The notes under the pieces are model-generated. The model had not been told where the DNA came from. It did no database searches and saw only the letters and a list, made by a program, of their open reading frames with translations. Made by a program: the position numbers and the translations under genes. From the NCBI GenBank assembly GCA_022340545.1, contig JAJDNV010000014.1, forward strand, positions 1-50,592: a stretch of 50,592 nucleotides of DNA. The letters are read 5' to 3'. Source of the DNA: Acidobacteriota bacterium. GTDB taxonomy: Bacteria > Acidobacteriota > Vicinamibacteria > Fen-336. Shown piece after piece: positions 33,135 through 42,559 of this stretch (within the stretch, counting starts at the first letter, position 1; every line of letters starts with the position of its first letter).

Positions 33135-34292
33135 CTACCGGAGCAGCGCCAGGAACACACCGGCCGCGACGGCGGTCCCGATGACGCCCGCCACGTTCGG
33201 ACCCATCGCCGCCATCAGCGGGTTGACCCTTCCGTTCGTCTCGCCGGAGACGAAATCCTGGACGACGCGGGACGCCATGGGCACCGCCGACACCCCCGCT
33301 GCGCCGATGCAGGGGTTCAGCCGCCGCGAGCGCGGCAGCACGAGGTTGAGCGCCTTGGCCAGCACCACGCCACCAGCGGTGCTGAACGCGAAGGCGACCG
33401 CACCCAGGACCAGGATGGCGAGGGTCTGCGGCCGCAGGAAGGAGGGACCGTCCATCGTTGCCCCGATCGTGATGCCGAGGAATATCGTCGCCACGTCGAT
33501 GACCGTGCCGCCCGCCGCCCGCGAGAGCCGCTCGGTGACCCCCGACTCCCGGAGGAGGTTCCCGAACATGAGCATGCCCACGAGCGGGCCGCAGGAGGGG
33601 ACGGCGAGTGCGGCGACGGCCGCGGTGGCGATCGGGAAGGCGATGACCGCCGCCTGCGAGACCGGCTTCGCCTGCGGCATGTCGATGGCCCTCTCGGCCC
33701 GCGTCGTCAGCAGGCGCAGCACCGGGGGCTGGAGGATCGGCACGAGCGACATGTAGCTGTACGCCGCCACCGCGACGGGGCCCAGTAGGTGCGGAGCGAG
33801 GATGCTCGTCAGGTAGATGGTCGTGGGGCCGTCGGCCCCGCCGATGATCCCGATCGAGGCCGCCTCGCCCGGGGCGAAGCCGAGGAGCTGGTTCGCTCCC
33901 ATCGCGGCGACGAACACCCCGAGCTGGGCCGCCGCCCCCAGGAGGAACGTGATCGGCCGGGAGAGCAATGGGCGGAAGTCGGTGAGGGCACCCACTCCCA
34001 GGAAGATCACCGGCGGGAGGAACTCGGTGCGGATGCCGGCGTCGTAGACCAGCTGCAACAGCGGTGGAGCGGAACCCCCAACCGCCGGCACGTAGCTGTC
34101 GGACACGGCGAGCAGCGTGCCGGGGAGGTTGGCCAGAAAGGCGCCGAAGCCGATTGGGATGAGCAGCAAGGGCTCGTAGTTCTTCCGGATGGCGAGGTAG
34201 ATCAGCAGGCCTCCCACCGCGAACATGACGAGGTTGGACCACATCAGGCCCTGGAAGCCCGACTCGCGGAAGAGTATCGACAGGGTCTCCAA
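33135..34292 (-). CDS. oadB: Na+-pumping oxaloacetate decarboxylase, beta subunit
   Basis: Integral membrane subunit of 385 residues that decarboxylates carboxybiotin and exports Na+. TTG start at 34292, 4 bases after the oadA stop. Hallmark motifs are present: GGADGPTTIYLTSILAP in the region holding the Na+/carboxybiotin-site aspartate, GTVIDVATIFLGITIGATM, and NPCIGAAGVSAVPMASRVVQ. About 11 hydrophobic segments are seen. Together with oadA and oadG this makes a complete complex. A GcdB/MmdB-type beta subunit for another acyl-CoA cannot be told apart by sequence; the alpha subunit points to oxaloacetate or pyruvate. Confidence 0.94.
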   Translation of the reverse strand: METLSILFRESGFQGLMWSNLVMFAVGGLLIYLAIRKNYEPLLLIPIGFGAFLANLPGTLLAVSDSYVPAVGGSAPPLLQLVYDAGIRTEFLPPVIFLGVGALTDFRPLLSRPITFLLGAAAQLGVFVAAMGANQLLGFAPGEAASIGIIGGADGPTTIYLTSILAPHLLGPVAVAAYSYMSLVPILQPPVLRLLTTRAERAIDMPQAKPVSQAAVIAFPIATAAVAALAVPSCGPLVGMLMFGNLLRESGVTERLSRAAGGTVIDVATIFLGITIGATMDGPSFLRPQTLAILVLGAVAFAFSTAGGVVLAKALNLVLPRSRRLNPCIGAAGVSAVPMASRVVQDFVSGETNGRVNPLMAAMGPNVAGVIGTAVAAGVFLALLR

Positions 34293-34296
34293 GGCC

Positions 34297-36129
34297 CTAG
34301 CCCGCGATGGTGAGGATCGGTCGCCCTGCCATGACGTCCGAACCGATCTCGGCGTCGATCGTCGCGACCTGGCCCGAGCAGGGGGCGCGCACGTCGTGCT
34401 TGGCCTTCATCGCCTCGACGGCGGCAACGACCTGCCCCTCGCGGACCTTGTCACCGACCTCGACCCGGACCTCGACGAGCTGCGCCTTCCCCTCGAAGGG
34501 GGAGAAGACGGCCGTCCCGCCGTCGTTGGTCGGTGCGGCGGGCGGGAGTTCCCCGGACACCGTGGGAGGGGCAATCGTGACCTGGAAGCGACGGGTCGTC
34601 GTCCCTTCGACCACCGTGCACTCGGTGATCACGGGACCGCGCAACGGGGCCACGGGGCTCGCGCCCGCGGCCGGGGCCGCGGCGGGAGCGGTCTCCGCCT
34701 TCTTCTTGAACGGGAGGCTGAGCTTCCCCTTGCCGCTGAGGAAGCGGATTCCCTCGTTGAGGTCGAGGCTCTTGCCCGGGACGATCGCGGCGGCCACCAG
34801 GAAGATGTTCTCCTCGGTCACGGGCAGGCCGCGCTCCTCGAGGGCCTCCCGCGCGGGCTTGAGGCTGTCGGGGGCCGCCTCCAGGGGATCGCCCTGGAAC
34901 GGCTCCTTCTCGAGCTGCGCGGCGGCGATCCGCACGACCTCCGGGTCGGGGGCGAGGGGAGGGCGTCCGAAGTAGCCCAGCACCGCCATCCCGTAGCCGG
35001 CGTTGATCTTCTTCCAGCGCCCATACAGGACGTTGTTGAACGCCTGCAGCCAGTACTGCTGGCTGCCCGGCGTCACACTCGTCCAGGCGCCGCCCGCGCG
35101 GACGACCACCGGAAACTCGGCCAGCACCTCGCTGTACTTGTCGAGGATCCCCGCCTCCTTCATCATCTGGACGTTGGGCCCGATCGCTCCGCCCGGCATC
35201 GGAAAGTTGACGACTCGGGCGTCGGGGGTCGTGGTGATGGGGTTGAACTCGTAGTCCTTCAGGCCCTCCAGGAGCAGGCTCTCGACTTCATGGATGTGGG
35301 TCTCGTCCAGGTCGAGGGTGACGCCCGTCCCCCGCAGGGCGTGCCACACCGAGCGCACGTCGGGCTGGACCGTGCCCGAGGCCATGGGGCGCACCGAGAG
35401 GTCGATCCCGTCGACGCCTCCCTCGATCCCCGCAAGGTAGCAGGCGACAGCGAGCGAAGCCGTGTCGTGGGTGTGCTGCCAGAGCGGCACCTCGGGGGGC
35501 AGGATCTTCTTCAGGCCCTTCGCGGTCTCGTAGCACGTCCTCGGGTCGGTGGTCCCGGAGGCGTCCTTCATGCACACGGAGTCGAAGTGCAGCCCGCGAG
35601 CGAGCAGCTTCCGGACGACATCGACGTAGAACTCCGCGGTGTGGACGGTCGGGTCCTCGAAGGGAAGGCCCATCAGCGCTACGCACACCTGGTGGTGCAT
35701 CCCGCTCGCGACGATGGGCTCGCCGGTGCGGACCAGGTTGTCGACGTCGTTCATGTAGTCGAAGTTGCGATCCCAGGTGGTGCCGTGCCGGCTCATCAGC
35801 TTTGCCTGGAGCTCGAGGGCGGCGAGCCGCTGGGTAGTGAGCGTCACTCCGGAGACCGAGCGCGTGAGGATCTGGAGGTCTGCGTCAGGCCCCACCGCGC
35901 CGCGCATGGCGTCCATGCAGGAGAAGGGGTCCTCTTGCGCGTAGAAGTACGGTGCCTGATAGCGCGCGCCGCCCCCGAACTCATAGTGTCGGATGCCCGC
36001 CCGCGCCGCCGCCTCCATGGCGGGCAGGATTGCCTCGAGGCGCACCTTTCCGCCGAAGGAGCTCTGCAGGCCGTCCCGGAACGGCGTGAACATCACCCGG
36101 ATCTTCCGAGGTGTGCTGCTCTGGATCAT
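34297..36129 (-). CDS. oadA: Oxaloacetate decarboxylase alpha / pyruvate carboxylase subunit B
   Basis: Biotin-carrying carboxyltransferase of 610 residues. Carboxyltransferase barrel at about 1-290 with CMKDASGTTDP (active lysine and metal region) and LWQHTHDT (metal histidines). The conserved carboxylase domain is about 290-460, followed by an Ala/Pro hinge and a C-terminal biotinyl domain (about 535-610). The biotin lysine lies in VEAMKAKHDV; the residue after the lysine is Ala instead of the usual Met. ATG 36129 follows GGAGG and overlaps the oadG stop (ATGA). The metal-site strand reads FRDGLQSSFG rather than RDAHQS. With oadB and oadG present, oxaloacetate decarboxylation coupled to Na+ export is favoured over pyruvate carboxylation. 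Confidence 0.93.
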   Translation of the reverse strand: MIQSSTPRKIRVMFTPFRDGLQSSFGGKVRLEAILPAMEAAARAGIRHYEFGGGARYQAPYFYAQEDPFSCMDAMRGAVGPDADLQILTRSVSGVTLTTQRLAALELQAKLMSRHGTTWDRNFDYMNDVDNLVRTGEPIVASGMHHQVCVALMGLPFEDPTVHTAEFYVDVVRKLLARGLHFDSVCMKDASGTTDPRTCYETAKGLKKILPPEVPLWQHTHDTASLAVACYLAGIEGGVDGIDLSVRPMASGTVQPDVRSVWHALRGTGVTLDLDETHIHEVESLLLEGLKDYEFNPITTTPDARVVNFPMPGGAIGPNVQMMKEAGILDKYSEVLAEFPVVVRAGGAWTSVTPGSQQYWLQAFNNVLYGRWKKINAGYGMAVLGYFGRPPLAPDPEVVRIAAAQLEKEPFQGDPLEAAPDSLKPAREALEERGLPVTEENIFLVAAAIVPGKSLDLNEGIRFLSGKGKLSLPFKKKAETAPAAAPAAGASPVAPLRGPVITECTVVEGTTTRRFQVTIAPPTVSGELPPAAPTNDGGTAVFSPFEGKAQLVEVRVEVGDKVREGQVVAAVEAMKAKHDVRAPCSGQVATIDAEIGSDVMAGRPILTIAG

Positions 36130-36338
36130 GGTGCCTCCGCTATCTCGACGACCCGTGCCCCGGGTTGTTGCGTCGCAACGGCGGCCGCGATCGCCGCGAC
36201 CACGGCCGGGTCTGTACGCGGGGCACGCACGGGAAAGACGAGCGTCACGAGTCGGATCACGAGAGCCAGCACGGCCAGCAACGTGAACACCATCGCAAAG
36301 GCGGTGGTGCAGGCGGCGGTCAGGCTCGGTCCTTCCAT
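36126..36338 (-). CDS. oadG: Oxaloacetate decarboxylase gamma-like small membrane subunit
   Basis: A 70-residue protein with a single N-terminal transmembrane helix (AFAMVFTLLAVLALVIRLVTLVF) and a cytosolic alanine-rich tail, the form of OadG, which assembles the decarboxylase complex and helps bind zinc. Start ATG 36338 has GGAG 8 bases upstream; a longer frame to 36413 is possible but adds non-hydrophobic residues. The stop overlaps the oadA start by four bases. Identity rests on size, topology and position. Confidence 0.82.
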   Translation of the reverse strand: MEGPSLTAACTTAFAMVFTLLAVLALVIRLVTLVFPVRAPRTDPAVVAAIAAAVATQQPGARVVEIAEAP

Positions 36339-36473
36339 GTTCGGCTCCCCGACTCCTACGTAGCTCACGGTAGTGCCCCACCCGGCCACAGGTCTACCGG
36401 TCAGATGAATCATACGCTCCAGCTCGGCCGCTGCGGGCCGCTTGAGCGCCCAGGTGGGTTCGGTCGGACCGTC

Positions 36474-37439
36474 TCAGGCCCGGACATCACGACAATCCTC
36501 TGCGAAGGCGAGGCGGCCGCTCACCACGGGTGTCTCGACGCCTTCGAGGACCAGCGAGAGGTCGGCGGCAATGTCCCGCACGGTCCCGCGGAGCATCGGC
36601 GTCGTCCCGACCAGGGTCTCCCCGGGCTCCGAGTCGGCGAAGAGGCACACCTCGCGGCCGATCACCAGCGAGGCGGCGCGGTAGGCGTCGAGGAGACGCC
36701 CCGCGCCGTGCGTCGCCAGGTCGCTCATGCGGCGACCGAGCGCCGCCATCACGAGGGATGCGGCTTCGGCCCAGGTCGTCCGCACCCCCGCCTCCGCGAG
36801 ACTACCAACTGAAGGAACGAAGGGTGTGGGGGGGACGGGAGGAGCGGTTGCGACATTGAGGCCGACGCCCAGGAGGATGACCCTCACATGGTCTCCCTGG
36901 ACCTGCGTGGCCGTGAGAACCCCGCCGATCTTGCGTCCCTCCAAGAGCAGGTCGTTCACCCATTTGATGCCGGGCCGCACGGTGCCCCCGGTGAGAGCGT
37001 CAACCGCGTCGACCACCGCCAACGCCGGAAGCATCGGCAGTACGTAAGCCTCGCGAGCGGCGAAGCCGGGCGAGGGGAAGGCCGCACACAGATGGAGGTT
37101 CCCGGGGGCGGACAGCCACTGCCGGCCCCGCTGGCCGTGGAAGCCACGACCGCTGAGGGCGATGGCGGCGGTCGGGCCCGGGAGCTGCAGGCCGCGGGCC
37201 AGCGACTCCCGCAGGATGTCGAACTGCGAGGAAGGCGCCTCGGCGACGACTGCGGCGTGCGACCAGAAGCCGGGGGGCCCGGGGTCCCGGGCCGTCCCGC
37301 GCCACAGGCGGGCTCCTCCGCCCAGCACCTGCCACAGGGCCCGCTCACTCGACGGGAGTCGTTCGACGAGGGCCTTCACCCCTTCCTCGATTCTGGCCAG
37401 GCCGGCGAGACGCTCGGCGCAATCGCAGAGGACGATCAT
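36474..37439 (-). CDS. birA: Biotin-protein ligase
   Basis: Activates biotin with ATP and attaches it to acceptor lysines, here presumably OadA encoded downstream. It has 321 residues. Ligase motifs are present: SGRGFHGQRGRQWLSAPGNL (the GRGRxGR-W biotinyl-AMP loop, a variant with extra residues), KWVNDLLLEGRKIGGVL (KWPND-type strand with catalytic lysine) and LGVGLNV. A C-terminal SH3-like domain spans about 270-321. There is no helix-turn-helix at the N-terminus, so it is not a BirA repressor. The start is uncertain: ATG 37439 (MIVLCDCAERL) is chosen; ATG 37460 adds 7 residues and neither has a strong ribosome site. Lies between pckA and oadG on the same strand. Confidence 0.88.
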   Translation of the reverse strand: MIVLCDCAERLAGLARIEEGVKALVERLPSSERALWQVLGGGARLWRGTARDPGPPGFWSHAAVVAEAPSSQFDILRESLARGLQLPGPTAAIALSGRGFHGQRGRQWLSAPGNLHLCAAFPSPGFAAREAYVLPMLPALAVVDAVDALTGGTVRPGIKWVNDLLLEGRKIGGVLTATQVQGDHVRVILLGVGLNVATAPPVPPTPFVPSVGSLAEAGVRTTWAEAASLVMAALGRRMSDLATHGAGRLLDAYRAASLVIGREVCLFADSEPGETLVGTTPMLRGTVRDIAADLSLVLEGVETPVVSGRLAFAEDCRDVRA

Positions 37440-37518
37440 GACCACCCTGGAATGTTCCATTCATCCGCGATGCCAGGCAACACGAGGAGGGAAGCGACGC
37501 CCGGACAGGGGCGCCCGC

Positions 37519-39099
<1,581 letters not shown>

Positions 39100-39315
39100 A
39101 AAGCCTCCTCTCGAGGCGGAGCAACCGCCAGGTCACGCCCGGTGCCGCAGAGCTTGCCCGCCTCCGGCGGCCGACCTGGCCGGCCAGCACGGCAGGCATG
39201 ATACTCCCCGGCCCCGTCCGACCAGGCTCTCCTGGAGGGTCGCGACCCGGAGCAGACCAGCAGGAGCCCGACCGCCTACCACTGGAAATTCGATAGTCTA
39301 GGAATTCGCGGCGCC

Positions 39316-39909
39316 ATGACCGATCTTGCGGTCCGCACCACCCGTCTCACGAAGCGCTTTGGCGACGTGCTCGCCGTGGACGGGGTGGACCTGCGTGTCA
39401 ATCGGGGAGAGGTGTTCGGGTTTCTCGGATTGAATGGCGCTGGAAAGTCGACCACCATCCGCCTGCTTCTGGGTATGGTGCGCCCCACGGCCGGGGACGC
39501 GGAGATCCTCGGGGTCCGGGTCGGCGGCGCCCGCGGCCCCTGGGGAAAGGTCGGCCATCTAGTGGAAACACCTTCGGCATGGCCCGAGCTGAGCGTGCGG
39601 GAGAACCTTCAGGCGGCGGGCGCGCTTCAGGGGGTGCGGGATGGCCGGGCGATCGATCGGGTCATCGAGCGGCTGGGGCTCGGCGAGCACGCCCACCGTC
39701 GTGCCGGCACGCTGTCGACGGGCAACCTGCAGCGGCTCGCCCTGGCGCGCGCGCTGTTGCACGAGCCAGAGCTGCTGGTGCTGGACGAGCCCGCGAACGG
39801 GTTGGACCCCGCGGGGGTCGTCGAGGTCCGCGAGCTGCTGCGCGACCTCGCCCGCGCAAAGGGGACGACGGTCTTCATCTCGAGCCACATCCTGGCGGAG
39901 GTCGATCGC
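39316..39909 (+). pseudogene. ABC transporter ATPase, 3'-truncated by deletion
   Basis: The N-terminal 198 residues are a normal BcrA-type ABC ATPase: Walker A GLNGAGKSTT (about 38-47), a signature region around LSTGNLQR, Walker B LLVLDEPANGLDP and the His switch FISSHILAEVDR. Right after EVDR the family resemblance ends and the frame reads an unrelated Arg-rich sequence (LPRKRRPRLS) to a stop at 40291-40293. The C-terminal third of the ATPase is missing. Position 39909-39914 is where permease sequence begins in another frame, so an internal deletion fused two genes. Some nucleotide-binding function could persist, but a working ABC transporter is unlikely. Confidence 0.8.
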
Positions 39910-40165
39910 CTTCCTCGCAAGCGCCGGCCGAGGCTATCTGCCCCCGCTCGGCTTCGCTCTGCTGACGGTCTTCCTGGCGCAGGTGCTGGCCGCTCTGGGG
40001 TGGGGGGCTCGGTTCCCGTGGTCGGTGCCGGCGCTCTACAGCGGACTTGGCGGCGCGTCCGTCGAGCCGCTGGGCTTCACGAGCGTCGTCGTCGTCGCTA
40101 TCACCTCGCTCGCGGGCGCCGTGGCGACGTTCGCCTGGTGGGAGCTCGCCGACCAGACGACGTGA
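39910..40165 (+). pseudogene. 3' remnant of an ABC-2 permease gene
   Basis: In the +1 frame relative to the ATPase, sequence from about 39910 encodes FLASAGRGYLPPLGFALLTV, then LAALGWGARFPW and a last helix, ending in WWELADQTT at the stop 40163-40165. That is the C-terminal end (about 85 residues) of the ABC-2 membrane protein that normally pairs with such ATPases. Its start and first helices are missing. Together with the ATPase remnant this shows a deletion of roughly 0.9-1 kb (estimated from usual gene sizes) that removed the end of one gene and most of the next. Confidence 0.75.
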
Positions 40166-40488
40166 GCCCGACCGTGGTGAGGCTCCATCCCGCGGACCGA
40201 GCGAGCGCCTTTGTTGCGGTGACCAAGGGGGGCACTGCTAGACTCCCGACGGCCACGTCCGTCAGCGACAGGGGCGCCGAGGAGGGATCATGAGGGGACT
40301 CGCCATCGTCTGTCTCGCCGTCGGGGCGAGCCGCAGGAGGAGGCCGTACCCAGGCTCAGGGGATCGCCTCTCCGTTCACAACCGTGTCTTCGCACACACC
40401 GCTCAGATCCGACCCCGCACACGAGCGGAGCACCGACCCGGAGGCAGGCCGGCGGCCTGACCTCCGGACCAGGTGGTGTCACGAGGGT
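40166..40488. other. Decayed intergenic stretch with truncated peptidase start
   Basis: No intact gene. It contains the first copy of the 109-bp repeat (40215-40323) with a TAGACT -10, a ribosome site and the first 11 codons of a copy of the M28 lipoprotein gene (ATG 40290). After that codon run the sequence diverges (GASRRRRPYP) and meets a stop near 40460. I see no other feature in 40324-40488. Confidence 0.6.
40215..40323 (+). repeat. Direct repeat copy 1 (promoter and start of M28 gene)
   Basis: 109 bases matching 42451-42559 without gaps; five differences by hand count, all between -23 and -4 relative to the ATG. It includes the -10 TAGACT (40239-40244), GGAGGG before ATG 40290, and the codons for MRGLAIVCLAV. 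Downstream of 40323 the gene copy is broken. Confidence 0.85.
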
Positions 40489-40707
40489 CTAGCCGCCGAC
40501 CTGCAGCGCCTTGACATCGTCCGTGGTAAGGGGCTTGCCCCCGATACCCCATTGCCCACTGGGCACGTCAATGACACGCACCCAGGTTACGCCACGCATG
40601 GCCTCGCCTTCGATGGCGACCATGGTGTCGGTGACCTTTCTGATCATGTTCTGCTTCTCGGCGGCGCCGAAGACGCCCTCAAGGACTTGGATATCTACCA
40701 ATGGCAT
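40489..40707 (-). CDS. 4-oxalocrotonate tautomerase-family protein
   Basis: A 72-residue protein beginning MPLVDIQVLEGVF; after Met removal the N-terminal proline would be the catalytic base of the tautomerase superfamily. The rest, WVRVIDVPSGQWGIGGKPLT, matches the short 4-OT/YwhB type (usual length 60-75). ATG 40707 follows AGGAAGG; a longer frame to 40845 is not needed. These enzymes isomerise keto-enol substrates or dehalogenate; the substrate here is unknown. Divergent from the regulator at 40866. Confidence 0.85.
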   Translation of the reverse strand: MPLVDIQVLEGVFGAAEKQNMIRKVTDTMVAIEGEAMRGVTWVRVIDVPSGQWGIGGKPLTTDDVKALQVGG

Positions 40708-40865
40708 TTCGCCTTCCTTTCTGTGGGTGATTGCCGCGGTGGATGCACCCGGCCGACATACACAGGATACGAACGGCAGAGTCTTCGTGCTTGAGGTTCG
40801 AGTGGGGTTAACGTGGGGATAGCGTGGTGATCGCGCCTGAGACACCGGAGCGACGGGAGGGCCAG

Positions 40866-42416
40866 ATGGCCAAGGTCTTTCAGTTCGGAGACTTCACGCT
40901 GGACACGGGGGCTTTCGAGCTGCGCCGCGGCCCCGTGATCATCCCGGTAGAACCTCTCGTGCTGGAACTACTCACGCTGTTGCTGGAACAGCCGGGCGTG
41001 GTGCTGAGCCGCGACAGACTGGTGGAATCCGTCTGGGGAGGACGGATCGTATCCGAAAGCACCATTTCCACCGCCATCAAGTGGGCGCGCAAGGCGTTGG
41101 GCGATACAGGCCGGGAGCAGAAGTACATCCGGACGATCCGCGGGCGCGGTATCCAGTTCGCGGTGCCGGTCGAAGCCGCTGGGGCCGCGGCAGCCGGAAG
41201 CCGTCCACCGATTCCCGAGGGCGCGATGCAGCCCACCATCTATGTCCGCCCTTTCGAAACCCTCGGCGACGGGGGTCTCGATCAACTGTCCCGCGCCTTA
41301 CGTATTCGCACCAGATCGATCTTGGCGCGCATTCCGTTGCTGCGTATCGCGTCTTCGTTTCCCCAGGCGGACCAACTCGCCGATCCGCGCGAACTGCGGT
41401 CCCGGTTCGAGATAACGCATGTTCTGGAGGTCCGCCTACAACGGACCGGGGACATGCTGACGGCCGACGCGGCTCTGACCGAAACGCGGAACGGGCTCCA
41501 GATCTGGGCGCGACAGTTCGCGACCCCGGCCGGGGCGGGTGAACAGGAGATCCTGCTTCACAAGATGATCAGGCGCCTCGAGCCGCGAATGATGCAGGCC
41601 ATGGCGACCGAAATGCAGACGGGTGGCGGCGAGCCCGGTGCCCGGGCCAATCTCATGCAGGCCATAGCGCTGCTGGCCCTGAAAGGGTGGCACCGGACAA
41701 CTTTCATCGAAGCCACGGACCTGATTGAAAGGGCCATCGAACAGGAACCGGACCTTGCCCTGTCCCATGCGTATCTCGCCTTGCTCAAGGCGCTCGGGCA
41801 TCGGGTCGGACTGCTGCGCGACGATGACACGATCGTGCCGTCGGTCATCGCGGCGGTGGACAGGGTGCTGGAGTTGGAGAGTCAGGATTCCACGATACTC
41901 GGCCTGGTCGGGTGTGCTCTTGCCGATGTCGGGCAAGTGGACCGGGCCTTGCCGATCTTGAGGAAAGCGATCGAGGCAAATCCGCAGAACGGGCATGCCA
42001 AGACGGCGCTCGGATCGGCGTTTCTGATGAAACGCGACTATGCATCCGCGGCAAGGTACCTGTCCGAGGGCATGGACTGCAGTCCCGTCGACACTCGGCG
42101 TTCGGTCTGGGGAGCGGCGCTTGCGCTGGCGTGGTTGGCCCTCGGCGAACTGGACAACGCGCTGGAAGCTGCCAAGAACGCCTGCAAGGAAGACGACCGG
42201 CTATACCTGCCCCGACTTGCCCTCGCGGCGGTTCATCTCGTACGCAAAGATCAGGTCAATGCAGCCGCCGCTGTTCGGGAATGCCTTCGCACCAAGCCCG
42301 ATCTGAGTCGAGAAGAGGTCGTGTGCGTTGTGGGCGAAGGGCTCGGTGCCGGTGTCTGGGCTATCGCCCACGCCCTGATGGACCGAGGCGCAGAGGAGGC
42401 AGGAAGGCCCCGGTGA
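40866..42416 (+). CDS. CadC-like winged-helix regulator with TPR domain
   Basis: A 516-residue soluble regulator. Residues about 1-100 are an OmpR/PhoB-type winged helix: FGDFTLDTGAFELRRG, LLTLLLEQPGVVLSRDRLVESVWGG, STISTAIKWARKALGD and IRTIRGRGIQFAVPV. Residues about 120-240 resemble the class III cyclase-associated YcnX/TolB-like segment seen in CadC-type regulators (IYVRPFETLGDGGLDQLSRALR). Residues about 250-490 contain tetratricopeptide-like helix pairs. No membrane helix is seen, unlike CadC. ATG 40866 has GGGAGG upstream. It is divergent from the tautomerase and may control it. GC content looks lower than the flanks. Confidence 0.85.
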   Translation: MAKVFQFGDFTLDTGAFELRRGPVIIPVEPLVLELLTLLLEQPGVVLSRDRLVESVWGGRIVSESTISTAIKWARKALGDTGREQKYIRTIRGRGIQFAVPVEAAGAAAAGSRPPIPEGAMQPTIYVRPFETLGDGGLDQLSRALRIRTRSILARIPLLRIASSFPQADQLADPRELRSRFEITHVLEVRLQRTGDMLTADAALTETRNGLQIWARQFATPAGAGEQEILLHKMIRRLEPRMMQAMATEMQTGGGEPGARANLMQAIALLALKGWHRTTFIEATDLIERAIEQEPDLALSHAYLALLKALGHRVGLLRDDDTIVPSVIAAVDRVLELESQDSTILGLVGCALADVGQVDRALPILRKAIEANPQNGHAKTALGSAFLMKRDYASAARYLSEGMDCSPVDTRRSVWGAALALAWLALGELDNALEAAKNACKEDDRLYLPRLALAAVHLVRKDQVNAAAAVRECLRTKPDLSREEVVCVVGEGLGAGVWAIAHALMDRGAEEAGRPR

Positions 42417-42423
42417 TCCTGCG

Positions 42424-42439
42424 GGCCTCGAAAGAGGCC
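42424..42439 (+). terminator. GAAA-loop hairpin after the regulator
   Basis: GGCCTC-GAAA-GAGGCC forms a 6-bp stem with a stable GNRA tetraloop, 8 bases after the regulator stop, followed by a T-containing run (gcttcttcc). Confidence 0.55.
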
Positions 42440-42450
42440 GCTTCTTCCAT

Positions 42451-42559
42451 TGCGGTGACCAAGGGGGGCACTGCTAGACTCCCGACGGCCACGTCCGTCA
42501 GCGACGGGGTCGCCAGGGAGGAATCATGAGGGGACTCGCCATCGTCTGTCTCGCCGTCG
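42451..42559 (+). repeat. Direct repeat copy 2 (functional M28 promoter and start)
   Basis: Partner of 40215-40323. Carries an extended -10, TGCTAGACT (-10 hexamer 42475-42480), AGGGAGGAA as ribosome site and the first 11 codons of the intact peptidase gene. The 45 bases from -10 to ATG are kept in both copies. Confidence 0.85.

Noticed and set aside
39237-39248. Palindrome GGGTCGCGACCC upstream of pckA and the ABC remnant
   Set aside because: Single copy with no clear promoter relation; possible operator but not supportable.
39316-40293. Intact 325-residue ABC ATPase
   Set aside because: Homology ends at about residue 198; the remaining sequence is out-of-frame permease DNA and intergenic repeat, so the length is accidental.
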